The position numbers and the translations under genes were made by a program. 64,000 bases of DNA from CAVTSA01 sp963790575 (GTDB taxonomy: Bacteria > Chloroflexota > Dormibacteria > Dormibacterales > Dormibacteraceae): NCBI GenBank assembly GCA_963790575.1, contig CAWBPD010000042.1:1-64000 (forward strand), given 5' to 3'. The stretch's first letter is position 1. Each line of letters opens with the position of its first letter. Under the pieces are notes generated by a model. The model searched no databases. It had not been told where the DNA came from and saw only the letters and a program-made list of their open reading frames with translations. Below are positions 16,425 to 23,824 of the stretch, in pieces.

Positions 16425-16487
16425 ACATCTGTTCGTACTGATTGTCAATCCCTTAACGGCCGGAAAACGTCCGGGTCAGGGACGTGC

Positions 16488-16813
16488 TCAGGATTCCTGG
16501 AACCCCCGCTTGGCGACCGCCAGCGCGGACATGGCCTTCGGCCCGCCGGCGTAGAAGGCCAGATGGGTGATCACCTCGATCAGCTCCTGCTCCCCGGCAC
16601 CGTTCTGCCTGGCCAGGCCGAGGTGGTACACGAGCCGCTCGGTGCTGCCGCTTGTGACCAGGCTCGCCACCGTGACTAGGCTGCGTTCCTTCGGCGCAAG
16701 CTCTTAACGCGTCCATACCTCACCGAACGGACGTCGTCGGTGAAGTGAACCAGCGCCGGGGCGAAATCCCCGTACCTCCGCTGGGCTTCGGATGGCTCCT
16801 TGCGCTCCGCCAT
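16488..16813 (-). pseudogene. Carboxymuconolactone decarboxylase-like protein, broken
   Basis: ATG at 16813 follows GAGAGGAG at 8 bp and starts MAERKEPSEAQRRYGDFAPA, LVHFTDDV. One base is then missing (near 16735), after which the frame reads FGEVWTR, a TAA stop (about 16708), and ELAPKERSLVTVASLVTSGS, HLGLARQNGAGEQELIEVIT and HLAFYAGGPKAMSALAVAKR. This is the whole AhpD/CMD fold except for the two lesions. The catalytic Cys of true AhpD peroxidases is absent, as in many CMD members. It lies just upstream of the inserted IS. Confidence 0.75.
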
Positions 16814-17095
16814 TGCTCATACTCCTCTCTGATTCCGGAATTTCGATGCACCCGCCGGCGGTCCCAGAGGCCCGGCCGAGCAGGCCGTCGCGTCAACTGA
16901 GCGCCAGCGTCCCCGCCTGCCCGGCCAGCACGCCCGATCGCGGCGCAGTGCCCCTCCAGCGCGCTGTTCAGGAGGACCGCCATGGTGGGGGGCATCACCG
17001 TGGGCCCACCAAGTTCGACCAGCACCATGAGGGCGGCCGCGCACCGTGCCGATCGGGGCAGAGGACTCGTCAGAACGGACCAGGTCTGGCTCGCG
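16814..17095. other. Gap with a possible gene remnant
   Basis: About 280 bp between the CMD remnant and the DUF2255 gene. On the minus strand near 16890-17028 a frame reads MVLVELGGPTVMPPTMAVLL, NSALEGHCAAIG, which is protein-like but has no ribosome site and matches no family I recognise. Nothing else stands out. Confidence 0.35.
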
Positions 17096-17467
17096 TCAAC
17101 GGGGTCTGATCTCGAGGGTCGTCTCGCGGGCGCTGGGTGCGATCATCGGCTCCAGGTAGTTGCCGGTATACCGGCGGTACTTGCCCCGGTACCCGCCGTC
17201 CACCGCGTCGTTCACGGTGCCACCGGTCGGTACCAGCACGACGTCCTTCTCGACGCCTCCCGCGCTGATGTGCGCCTCACCGCGGCCCCCGAGGGACCGG
17301 TACCACTTGCCCTCCCGCCCGAGCCACGAACGGACGTACAGGTTGTCGCCGGCGCGGACCACCCATACCGTCACCGGCCGGCGGAGTCTGCCGCTCGCGC
17401 CCACTGTCGCCAGCTCCGCCCGCTCCGCGGACCCGATCCTCGTCAGCTCTTCCTCAGTCCAGTTCAT
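17096..17467 (-). CDS. DUF2255 family protein
   Basis: ATG at 17467 (MNWTEEELTRIGSAERAELA) gives 123 residues. A GTG three codons upstream is also possible. The body, RRPVTVWVVRAGDNLYVRSW, KWYRSLGGRGEAHISAGGVE and DAVDGGYRGKYRRYTG, is the DUF2255 pattern, a split-barrel flavin-like fold related to pyridoxamine-oxidase-like proteins. No cofactor or substrate is established. Located just before the tandem duplication and not part of it. Confidence 0.8.
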   Translation of the reverse strand: MNWTEEELTRIGSAERAELATVGASGRLRRPVTVWVVRAGDNLYVRSWLGREGKWYRSLGGRGEAHISAGGVEKDVVLVPTGGTVNDAVDGGYRGKYRRYTGNYLEPMIAPSARETTLEIRPR

Positions 17468-17530
17468 CACACCCACTCACTCGGTCCGCGCCGGTTCTCC
17501 ACGCCGGTCCCCCCTCCGTTCCCAGAGGAG

Positions 17531-18853
17531 TTACTTCTCGCAGTCCTTCTCGCCGGGGCCGGCGTCGAGTTCAGGCTGTGGATCACCTGCCGGGTGGCGG
17601 CCCTGCTGCTTGCGATTGAACAGACTCACGACCCTCTTCGGCTTCAGCAGACCCGCGACGCCATCCCCGACCGACCCGGCTGCCCCGGTGATGGCACCGC
17701 CGAGACCTTTGGCTGCGGTGAGCGCTTGCCGTTGGTTGGGCACCGCGAGGTCTGCGCTCCGGAGTGCGCGGGTGACGGTATGGGCGGCACCCGTGACACC
17801 GCTCCCTACCGCGGTGGCACCAGTGTTCACGCGTCCACCGACAGCTTTTGCGGCATCCTCGAGCGCCCGCAGCGCTCGGTTCGGCCCATCGTCCGCCTTC
17901 TCGGGCTTCGGGGGGACATCGAGGTAGACGGGGAAGCTCTCGGGCGGGTCCGAAAATGCCGACCGGGCGGCGTCGACCACTTCACGCCCGAAGACGAATC
18001 GGGTGATTCCACCGACGAGCGCTCCAACGCCGTACTCGACGGCCGCCTGCTGCCGACCGTCCAGCGCACCGCGGATGTCTTCTAGGACCCCGGTCTGCAC
18101 GCCGCGCACGAGGCTCTGCGCCGCGCCTCCCGGCAGCGAATCCGCAAGGGTATTCGCCCAGTGCCCCCAGTCCTTGCGTCCCCCGGCGATCGTCTGGCCG
18201 ACACGTACGAGGTCTGAGCTGGACGATTGCGCCAGGTGGCTGGCCATGGTCGCGATCTGCTGCTGACTCACCCGACCATTCGACAGGCCGTAGACGAGCG
18301 CATGCGCTTGCTCCCGGTCAAGGTTCATTCCGTGAATGTCGGCGATCGCGAGGGCGAAGAGCGCGGTGATCTCGAACTGGAGTTGTTGATCCCCGGCGGG
18401 AACGACCGTAACGGCCAGCTGGGCGCCCGACTTTGCCGCCCCGACCGCAGCGAACTTCGCCGCCGCCTTCATGCTCGCCGTGGTGGCTTGCTTGGTCGCG
18501 TTCTTTCCTGCTTCCTTCGCAACCGCCTTGGTCCCAGTGACAGCCGGGCCCACGACGGGAATAATCGCGATACCGATCTCAGCCGCGATGCTGCCCACCG
18601 TGATGGCGGCGCCCGCGACGCTGATCGCGGTGACGTAGTGGCGCTCCAATATGCGGATGATCTCGGCGGGAGTCGCGTCGGGGTTCCGGCGGCGCAACCC
18701 CATGACGTACCTGCGGGCGATACCGCGGCGCCCCCTGACCGCCTTGTCGATCTCGCGCTCGGCATCCTCGACGACGAGCTCTGCCGCCAGTGTGACGTTC
18801 CCAGGTGCGGGGTCACCGTTGCGCCGCGAGACGGTCAGATTCTCGTCATGCAT
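17531..18853 (-). CDS. Large Ala/Gly-rich helical protein, unknown function (copy 1)
   Basis: 440 residues from ATG 18853 (MHDENLTVSRRNGDPAPGNV). An N-terminal helix (AAELVVEDAEREIDKAVRGR) is followed by a 60-residue Gly/Ala hydrophobic region (VAGAAITVGSIAAEIGIAII, PVVGPAVTGTKAVAKEAGKN). Then comes an amphipathic domain with FEITALFALAIADIHGMNLD and HALVYGLSNGRVSQQQIATM, and a Pro/Lys-rich tail. The architecture resembles EcsC/DUF697-like membrane-associated proteins, but I cannot assign it. Probably peripheral to or inserted in the membrane. It lies downstream of the small conserved gene, with 156 bp between them, and differs from copy 2 by three residues. Confidence 0.7.
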   Translation of the reverse strand: MHDENLTVSRRNGDPAPGNVTLAAELVVEDAEREIDKAVRGRRGIARRYVMGLRRRNPDATPAEIIRILERHYVTAISVAGAAITVGSIAAEIGIAIIPVVGPAVTGTKAVAKEAGKNATKQATTASMKAAAKFAAVGAAKSGAQLAVTVVPAGDQQLQFEITALFALAIADIHGMNLDREQAHALVYGLSNGRVSQQQIATMASHLAQSSSSDLVRVGQTIAGGRKDWGHWANTLADSLPGGAAQSLVRGVQTGVLEDIRGALDGRQQAAVEYGVGALVGGITRFVFGREVVDAARSAFSDPPESFPVYLDVPPKPEKADDGPNRALRALEDAAKAVGGRVNTGATAVGSGVTGAAHTVTRALRSADLAVPNQRQALTAAKGLGGAITGAAGSVGDGVAGLLKPKRVVSLFNRKQQGRHPAGDPQPELDAGPGEKDCEK

Positions 18854-19009
18854 CGCCCAATCCCCGCACCGCCACCGGATGATACGTACGCGGTTCGTCG
18901 CCGCCCTCTTGCGGATCCGGAACAGAGGTCCGAAACCGTCGAGGCCGCGCAGCACCGCGGTGGCCCCGAACTGGGCCCGCCCGCGGGCATGAGGGAAGGC
19001 TGAGCTCGA

Positions 19010-19396
19010 CTATGCACCCAAGAGATGGATTGCGGCGTCGGCGTAAGCCTGTTCGGCGTCTTCGGCGGTATGAGCGGTGGCCGTGAGTTCCACCCGGTAG
19101 CCGCCCGGGACGGCGGAGAGAGTGCGGAAGGTGTGGCCGAGGAGGGCCCGGAGTTGGTCCTCGCGGGGAAGCCAGATGACCTCGCGTTGCTCGATGCTGT
19201 CCAGGGCCCACTCGGTGGTGCCGTTGAATCCGATCATTTTGCGGCCCTGGTAGTCGCCCACCTCGATCGTCATATCGCTCACCACGAAGACGTCGTTGTC
19301 CATGTTCCGGTCGGGGACGATGAAACGATCCCCCGCCGCTGGTTCCCACCGCACCCCGGCCGTGCGCAGTCGCGCGGCCTGCTCGATCGTGATCAT
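19010..19396 (-). CDS. Small conserved protein, unknown function (copy 1)
   Basis: 128 residues; ATG 19396 follows GGAGGATGGAGGC. It starts MITIEQAARLRTAGVRWEPA, continues GDRFIVPDRNMDNDVFVVSD and MIGFNGTTEWALDSIEQREV, and then IWLPREDQLRALLGHTFRTL. It lacks ATPase or membrane motifs. I have a weak recollection that relatives carry a CpaE pilus-assembly label in databases, which nothing in the sequence supports. It is divergent from the TetR gene and probably under its operator. One residue differs from copy 2 (Ala/Asp in VELTATAHT). Confidence 0.75.
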   Translation of the reverse strand: MITIEQAARLRTAGVRWEPAAGDRFIVPDRNMDNDVFVVSDMTIEVGDYQGRKMIGFNGTTEWALDSIEQREVIWLPREDQLRALLGHTFRTLSAVPGGYRVELTATAHTAEDAEQAYADAAIHLLGA

Positions 19397-19466
19397 GCCT
19401 CCATCCTCCACCCGTGGCCGCCAGGCGGTAGACGAGCGCGCGACGTCGGGAGTCAGAGCCAAGGAG

Positions 19467-19499
19467 TTGACAACAATTACGCTACTTCAGTATCGTAAT
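19467..19499 (+). promoter_or_regulatory. tetR promoter and operator (copy 1)
   Basis: TTGACA (19467-19472), 18 bp, TATCGT (19491-19496). Overlapping spacer and -10 is a dyad at 19476-19499: ATTACGCTAC and GTATCGTAAT around TTCA, nine of ten positions paired. The expected start of transcription falls at the ATG (19504), so the message should be leaderless. Repressor bound here would block RNA polymerase, giving autorepression and possibly control of the divergent pair. Confidence 0.75.
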
Positions 19500-19503
19500 A
19501 GCT

Positions 19504-20067
19504 ATGCCAGCTCCGACCCGAGGCCGTCCGCGAGACGCCTCGCTGGATCACCGCATCGTTGAGGCCACCGCGGATGCGATGCTGAGGCGCGGTTACGCGG
19601 GCCTCTCGGTGGACGGGGTGGCGGCGACCCTGGGGATCGCCAAGACCACCATCTATCGCCGCTGGCCGACCAAGGCCCACCTGGTGCTGGAGGTGGTGGC
19701 CTCCATGCAGGCGACCGGGGAGCCGCCCGACTCCGGTGACCTCCGCGCCGACCTGGTGGCCGTCACCACCAGCCTCCTGCGCGCGCTCCGGCAGCCCGGG
19801 ATGCGTGAGCTGGCGGGCGAACTGGTGGCCGCGAGCACTCGTGACGAGGCCCTCGACCGGGGGGTCCGCCGGCTCTGGGCTGCCCGGCGCGAAGCGACCC
19901 TGGCCGTTCTGCGCCGGGGTGGCGTCCCCGATCCCGAGGTCGTCGTCGACGCGCTGGCGGGTTCGGCTTACTACCGCCTGCTGCTGACAGGCGACCCCCT
20001 TGACGACGTCTATGCCCGGCAACTGGTCGATCTCGTGCTCGGCCGCGTTTCGGTGGAGGAATCCTGA
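19504..20067 (+). CDS. TetR-family repressor (copy 1)
   Basis: 187 residues, ATG 19504. The N-terminal helix-turn-helix is IVEATADAMLRRGYAGLSVD, GVAATLGIAKTTIYRRWPTK, typical TetR with the YRRWPTK end. The C-terminal ligand domain includes LVAVTTSLLRALRQPGMREL and RRLWAARREATLAVLRRGGV. There is no ribosome site, so probably leaderless. The stop overlaps the next ATG (TGATG). One residue after start (Ala/Thr) and Gly/Val near 73 differ from copy 2. Confidence 0.9.
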   Translation: MPAPTRGRPRDASLDHRIVEATADAMLRRGYAGLSVDGVAATLGIAKTTIYRRWPTKAHLVLEVVASMQATGEPPDSGDLRADLVAVTTSLLRALRQPGMRELAGELVAASTRDEALDRGVRRLWAARREATLAVLRRGGVPDPEVVVDALAGSAYYRLLLTGDPLDDVYARQLVDLVLGRVSVEES

Positions 20068-20150
20068 TGCTCACTGCTTCCGCACTCGGCACTCCGGCGG
20101 CCCGCGGCCGTGCTGCTCGTGCCGTCGCACTGGCCCTGCCAGCGGTCGCA
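20067..20150 (+). pseudogene. Truncated start of the small membrane-protein gene
   Basis: The first 28 codons (MLTASALGTPAARGRAARAV) match the gene at 22716, then the duplication joint at 20151-20158 throws the frame into the antisense of the next copy. It is the truncated product of the duplication event and should make no useful protein. Confidence 0.8.
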
Positions 20151-20179
20151 TTGGCCAACCCCCTCCGTTCCCAGAGGAG

Positions 20180-21502
20180 TTACTTCTCGCAGTCCTTCTC
20201 GCCGGGGCCGGCGTCGAGTTCAGGCTGTGGATCACCTGCCGGGTGGCGGCCCTGCTGCTTGCGATTGAACAGACTCACGACCCTCTTCGGCTTCAGCAGA
20301 CCCGCGACGCCATCCCCGACCGACCCGGCTGCCCCGGTGATGGCACCGCCGAGACCTTTGGCTGCGGTGAGCGCTCGCCGTTGGTTGGGCACCGCGAGGT
20401 CTGCGCTCCGGAGTGCGCGGGTGACGGTATGGGCGGCACCCGTGACACCGCTCCCTACCGCGGTGGCACCAGTGTTCACGCGTCCACCGACAGCTTTTGC
20501 GGCATCCTCGAGCGCCCGCAGCGCTCGGTTCGGCCCATCGTCCGCCTTCTCGGGCTTCGGGGGGACATCGAGGTAGACGGGGAAGCTCTCGGGCGGGTCC
20601 GAAAATGCCGACCGGGCGGCGTCGACCACTTCACGCCCGAAGACGAATCGGGTGATTCCACCGACGAGCGCTCCAACGCCGTACTCGACGGCCGCCTGCT
20701 GCCGACCGTCCAGCCCACCGCGGATGTCTTCTAGGACCCCGGTCTGCACGCCGCGCACGAGGCTCTGCGCCGCCCCTCCCGGCAGCGAATCCGCAAGGGT
20801 ATTCGCCCAGTGCCCCCAGTCCTTGCGTCCCCCGGCGATCGTCTGGCCGACACGTACGAGGTCTGAGCTGGACGATTGCGCCAGGTGGCTGGCCATGGTC
20901 GCGATCTGCTGCTGACTCACCCGACCATTCGACAGGCCGTAGACGAGCGCATGCGCTTGCTCCCGGTCAAGGTTCATTCCGTGAATGTCGGCGATCGCGA
21001 GGGCGAAGAGCGCGGTGATCTCGAACTGGAGTTGTTGATCCCCGGCGGGAACGACCGTAACGGCCAGCTGGGCGCCCGACTTTGCCGCCCCGAACGCAGC
21101 GAACTTCGCCGCCGCCTTCATGCTCGCCGTGGTGGCTTGCTTGGTCGCGTTCTTTCCTGCTTCCTTCGCAACCGCCTTGGTCCCAGTGACAGCCGGGCCC
21201 ACGACGGGAATAATCGCGATACCGATCTCAGCCGCGATGCTGCCCACCGTGATGGCGGCGCCCGCGACGCTGATCGCGGTGACGTAGTGGCGCTCCAATA
21301 TGCGGATGATCTCGGCGGGAGTCGCGTCGGGGTTCCGGCGGCGCAACCCCATGACGTACCTGCGGGCGATACCGCGGCGCCCCCTGACCGCCTTGTCGAT
21401 CTCGCGCTCGGCATCCTCGACGACGAGCTCTGCCGCCAGTGTGACGTTCCCAGGTGCGGGGTCACCGTTGCGCCGCGAGACGGTCAGATTCTCGTCATGC
21501 AT
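20180..21502 (-). CDS. Large Ala/Gly-rich helical protein, unknown function (copy 2)
   Basis: 440 residues, same start and domains as copy 1. The differences are Phe for Val in KFAAFGAAKS, Gly for Ala in DIRGGLDG and Arg for Gln in PNQRRALTA. All three change the protein, so the copies are drifting rather than being held identical by selection. The frame is intact. The hydrophobic block (about residues 80-120) and the lack of a signal peptide suggest a cytoplasmic or membrane-associated protein. Confidence 0.7.
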   Translation of the reverse strand: MHDENLTVSRRNGDPAPGNVTLAAELVVEDAEREIDKAVRGRRGIARRYVMGLRRRNPDATPAEIIRILERHYVTAISVAGAAITVGSIAAEIGIAIIPVVGPAVTGTKAVAKEAGKNATKQATTASMKAAAKFAAFGAAKSGAQLAVTVVPAGDQQLQFEITALFALAIADIHGMNLDREQAHALVYGLSNGRVSQQQIATMASHLAQSSSSDLVRVGQTIAGGRKDWGHWANTLADSLPGGAAQSLVRGVQTGVLEDIRGGLDGRQQAAVEYGVGALVGGITRFVFGREVVDAARSAFSDPPESFPVYLDVPPKPEKADDGPNRALRALEDAAKAVGGRVNTGATAVGSGVTGAAHTVTRALRSADLAVPNQRRALTAAKGLGGAITGAAGSVGDGVAGLLKPKRVVSLFNRKQQGRHPAGDPQPELDAGPGEKDCEK

Positions 21503-21658
21503 CGCCCAATCCCCGCACCGCCACCGGATGATACGTACGCGGTTCGTCGCCGACCTTTTGCGGATCCGGAACAGAGGTCCGAAACCGTCGAGGCCGCGCA
21601 GCACCGCGGTGGCCCCGAACTGGGCCCGCCCGCGGGCATGAGGGAAGGCTGAGCCCGA

Positions 21659-22045
21659 CTATGCACCCAAGAGATGGATTGCGGCGTCGGCGTAAGCCTG
21701 TTCGGCGTCTTCGGCGGTATGAGCGGTGTCCGTGAGTTCCACCCGGTAGCCGCCCGGGACGGCGGAGAGAGTGCGGAAGGTGTGGCCGAGGAGGGCCCGG
21801 AGTTGGTCCTCGCGGGGAAGCCAGATGACCTCGCGTTGCTCGATGCTGTCCAGGGCCCACTCGGTGGTGCCGTTGAATCCGATCATTTTGCGGCCCTGGT
21901 AGTCGCCCACCTCGATCGTCATATCGCTCACCACGAAGACGTCGTTGTCCATGTTCCGGTCGGGGACGATGAAACGATCCCCCGCCGCTGGTTCCCACCG
22001 CACCCCGGCCGTGCGCAGTCGCGCGGCCTGCTCGATCGTGATCAT
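21659..22045 (-). CDS. Small conserved protein, unknown function (copy 2)
   Basis: 128 residues, start ATG 22045 with GGAGGATGGAGGC. Identical to copy 1 except for VELTDTAHT. The same divergent arrangement with TetR. The presence of two intact frames means both may be made. Confidence 0.75.
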   Translation of the reverse strand: MITIEQAARLRTAGVRWEPAAGDRFIVPDRNMDNDVFVVSDMTIEVGDYQGRKMIGFNGTTEWALDSIEQREVIWLPREDQLRALLGHTFRTLSAVPGGYRVELTDTAHTAEDAEQAYADAAIHLLGA

Positions 22046-22115
22046 GCCTCCATCCTCCACCCGTGGCCGCCAGGCGGTAGACGAGCGCGCGACGTCGGGA
22101 GTCAGAGCCAAGGAG

Positions 22116-22148
22116 TTGACAACAATTACGCTACTTCAGTATCGTAAT
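22116..22148 (+). promoter_or_regulatory. tetR promoter and operator (copy 2)
   Basis: The same TTGACA-18-TATCGT promoter and the same dyad (22125-22148) as copy 1 without a base change. Either repressor can therefore act on both operators. Confidence 0.75.
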
Positions 22149-22152
22149 AGCT

Positions 22153-22716
22153 ATGCCAACTCCGACCCGAGGCCGTCCGCGAGACGCGTCGCTGGATCAC
22201 CGCATCGTCGAGGCCACCGCGGATGCGATGCTGAGGCGCGGTTACGCGGGCCTCTCGGTGGACGGGGTGGCGGCGACCCTGGGGATCGCCAAGACCACCA
22301 TCTATCGCCGCTGGCCGACCAAGGCCCACCTGGTGCTGGAGGTGGTGGCCTCCATGCAGGCGACCGTGGAGCCGCCCGACTCCGGTGACCTCCGCGCCGA
22401 CCTGGTGGCCGTCACCACCAGCCTCCTGCGCGCGCTCCGGCAGCCCGGGATGCGTGAGCTGGCGGGCGAACTGGTGGCCGCGAGCACTCGTGACGAGGCC
22501 CTCGACCGGGGGGTCCGCCGGCTCTGGGCTGCCCGGCGCGAAGCGACCCTGGCCGTTCTGCGCCGGGGTGGCGTCCCCGATCCCGAGGTCGTCGTCGACG
22601 CGCTGGCGGGTTCGGCTTACTACCGCCTGCTGCTGACAGGCGACCCCCTTGACGACGTCTATGCCCGGCAACTGGTCGATCTCGTGCTCGGCCGCGTTTC
22701 GGTGGAGGAATCCTGA
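22153..22716 (+). CDS. TetR-family repressor (copy 2)
   Basis: 187 residues (MPTPTRGRPRDASLDHRIVE), helix-turn-helix identical to copy 1. Two amino-acid changes lie at the start and in the linker to the ligand domain (MQATVEPPD). TGATG overlap with the membrane-protein gene indicates translational coupling. Shared operators suggest mixed dimers. Confidence 0.9.
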   Translation: MPTPTRGRPRDASLDHRIVEATADAMLRRGYAGLSVDGVAATLGIAKTTIYRRWPTKAHLVLEVVASMQATVEPPDSGDLRADLVAVTTSLLRALRQPGMRELAGELVAASTRDEALDRGVRRLWAARREATLAVLRRGGVPDPEVVVDALAGSAYYRLLLTGDPLDDVYARQLVDLVLGRVSVEES

Positions 22717-23003
22717 TGCTCACTGCTTCCGCACTCGGCACTCCGGCGGCCCGCGGCCGTGCCGCCCGTGCCGTCGGACTGGCCCTGGCCGCGGTCGCGT
22801 ACGTCGCCATTCCTCGACGGCGTCAAGATGCTGTTGCTGGCGGTGTGCGCGCGGGCGGCCTCGGTGGGCCGGCCTGGCGGGTGCGAGCACTCCCGGTGTG
22901 GCTCCGGGCGGTGGGAGTCGTGCTCGCCTTCGCGATCGTGACCTCGGGCATCGGCTATGCCTTCACTCTGGCGTTCCCGAGCATCCCCACGCAGCGGCAA
23001 TAA
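22716..23003 (+). CDS. Small membrane protein
   Basis: 95 residues. Residues 20-32 are mildly hydrophobic, and 66-88 (VVLAFAIVTSGIGYAFTLAF) form one clear membrane helix. In the middle (about 22810-22870) another frame reads FLDGVKMLLLAVCARAASVG, a better membrane helix, so the gene may hold two compensating frameshifts. It is coupled to TetR copy 2 and is a possible target gene. A hairpin CGGGC-TACG-GCCCG lies just after the stop. Confidence 0.5.
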   Translation: MLTASALGTPAARGRAARAVGLALAAVAYVAIPRRRQDAVAGGVRAGGLGGPAWRVRALPVWLRAVGVVLAFAIVTSGIGYAFTLAFPSIPTQRQ

Positions 23004-23046
23004 CCGGGCTACGGCCCGCCGTCTGCGTCCAGAGGCATGAGGCCGG

Positions 23047-23418
23047 CTACCCCTTGCGCTCGACTTTGACGCGGACATAGCCGCGTGGTGTGGGCACATG
23101 CACCAGCAGCAGGCCTTGTGTGAGCTGCGCGCGTACCTGTTCCGTCGCGATCAAGCCGGGGAGCCTGACCCTGCGCTCGAATCGACCGCGGGGCAGTTCG
23201 AGCCGGCGTGGAGTGGCCTCGGCCGCCGGTGCCAGGTGCCGGACTCCCCGCACCGTCAAGACCTCACCGACCGAGCTCACCTCAACCTCGTCCTCCCGCA
23301 CACCAGGGACGGCGAAGCAAAGAAGGAAGCCGTCGGGACGCTCGAAGACGTCGACCTCGGGGCGCCACGCCCCGCCCTCCGGCTCAAGCTCCCGCAGCCT
23401 CGGTTCGAACTCGAACAT
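23047..23418 (-). CDS. Hsp20/alpha-crystallin small heat-shock protein
   Basis: ATG 23418 follows GAGGAGCGCG, 123 residues. The alpha-crystallin domain runs WRPEVDVFERPDGFLLCFAV, PGVREDEVEVSSVGEVLTVR, LELPRGRFERRVRLPGLIAT, then GLLLVHVPTPRG. The usual C-terminal I-x-I anchor is replaced by VRVKVE. Such proteins hold unfolding clients during heat or envelope stress. It stands alone. No CIRCE or HAIR element is seen upstream. Confidence 0.85.
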   Translation of the reverse strand: MFEFEPRLRELEPEGGAWRPEVDVFERPDGFLLCFAVPGVREDEVEVSSVGEVLTVRGVRHLAPAAEATPRRLELPRGRFERRVRLPGLIATEQVRAQLTQGLLLVHVPTPRGYVRVKVERKG

Positions 23419-23543
23419 CGCGCTCCTCGCTGGTGCCAGGTCCACGTCCTGGGGTCGTGTCCTCAGCTTGGATACCCACGCCGACGGTCCACAAACGGCG
23501 CCTTCTGGTTTGGTTCGATGGGGCGCGTGGTACCTGATCCGTC

Positions 23544-23693
23544 ATGTCCGACATCGAAGAGGATGGACTCGCCCGCTGCCCGGTCTGCGGGCGCGAACAA
23601 CCGGATTGGACAGAGAACGACGGCGAGGGTGTCGTGGTGGCCGGGATCGTCTACTGCTCGGTCGACTGCGCCCAGCGCGATCAGGCTCGCTGA
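23544..23693 (+). CDS. Small zinc-finger protein, 49 residues
   Basis: ATG 23544 to TGA 23691-23693 encodes MSDIEEDGLARCPVCGREQP, DWTENDGEGVVVAGIVYCSV and DCAQRDQAR. The pattern CPVC...YCSVDC is a treble-clef or MYND-like zinc site, seen in many short actinobacterial proteins. There is no clear ribosome site but a strong bias for G/C at third positions. Function unknown. Confidence 0.55.
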   Translation: MSDIEEDGLARCPVCGREQPDWTENDGEGVVVAGIVYCSVDCAQRDQAR

Positions 23694-23824
23694 GGCCCCT
23701 CAGCACTCTGGCGGCGGTCGCGGAGCGGGGGGACGTCACCGAAAGTCTCCGCTCAACCTGCGGACGCGGGACTTGGCTGGGAGGGGTCCGACGGCGGAGC
23801 CGAATCCTGCCACAGTGGCACCTC

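Larger units (their letters stand above)
15355..16448 (-). promoter_or_regulatory. HNH promoter split by an IS
   Basis: The -10 box TACGAT lies at 15355-15360 (minus strand) and the -35 box TTGACA at 16443-16448, with the IS between them. Removing the IS and one target copy restores TTGACA-17 bp-TACGAT, exactly the arrangement before the sister gene at 63289-63317. The spacer holds CGAACAGATGTACG, one base from the Gram-positive SOS consensus CGAAC-N4-GTTCG. The IS target ACAGATGT is inside it. Confidence 0.75.
17510..20150. repeat. Tandem duplication, copy 1 (2.64 kb)
   Basis: Direct repeat of 20159-22799, offset 2649 bp. I count about a dozen single-base differences over the first 2.6 kb but six in the last 50 bp (20101-20150). 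The copies are joined by 8 bases (20151-20158) that match neither copy. It carries the helical-protein gene, the small conserved gene, the TetR gene and the start of the membrane-protein gene. Confidence 0.92.
20159..22799. repeat. Tandem duplication, copy 2 (2.64 kb)
   Basis: Direct copy of 17510-20150, beginning at CCCCCTCCGTTCCC. Its right edge runs on into the complete membrane-protein gene, so this copy keeps the ancestral right flank while copy 1 keeps the ancestral left flank, as expected of an unequal exchange. Confidence 0.92.
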
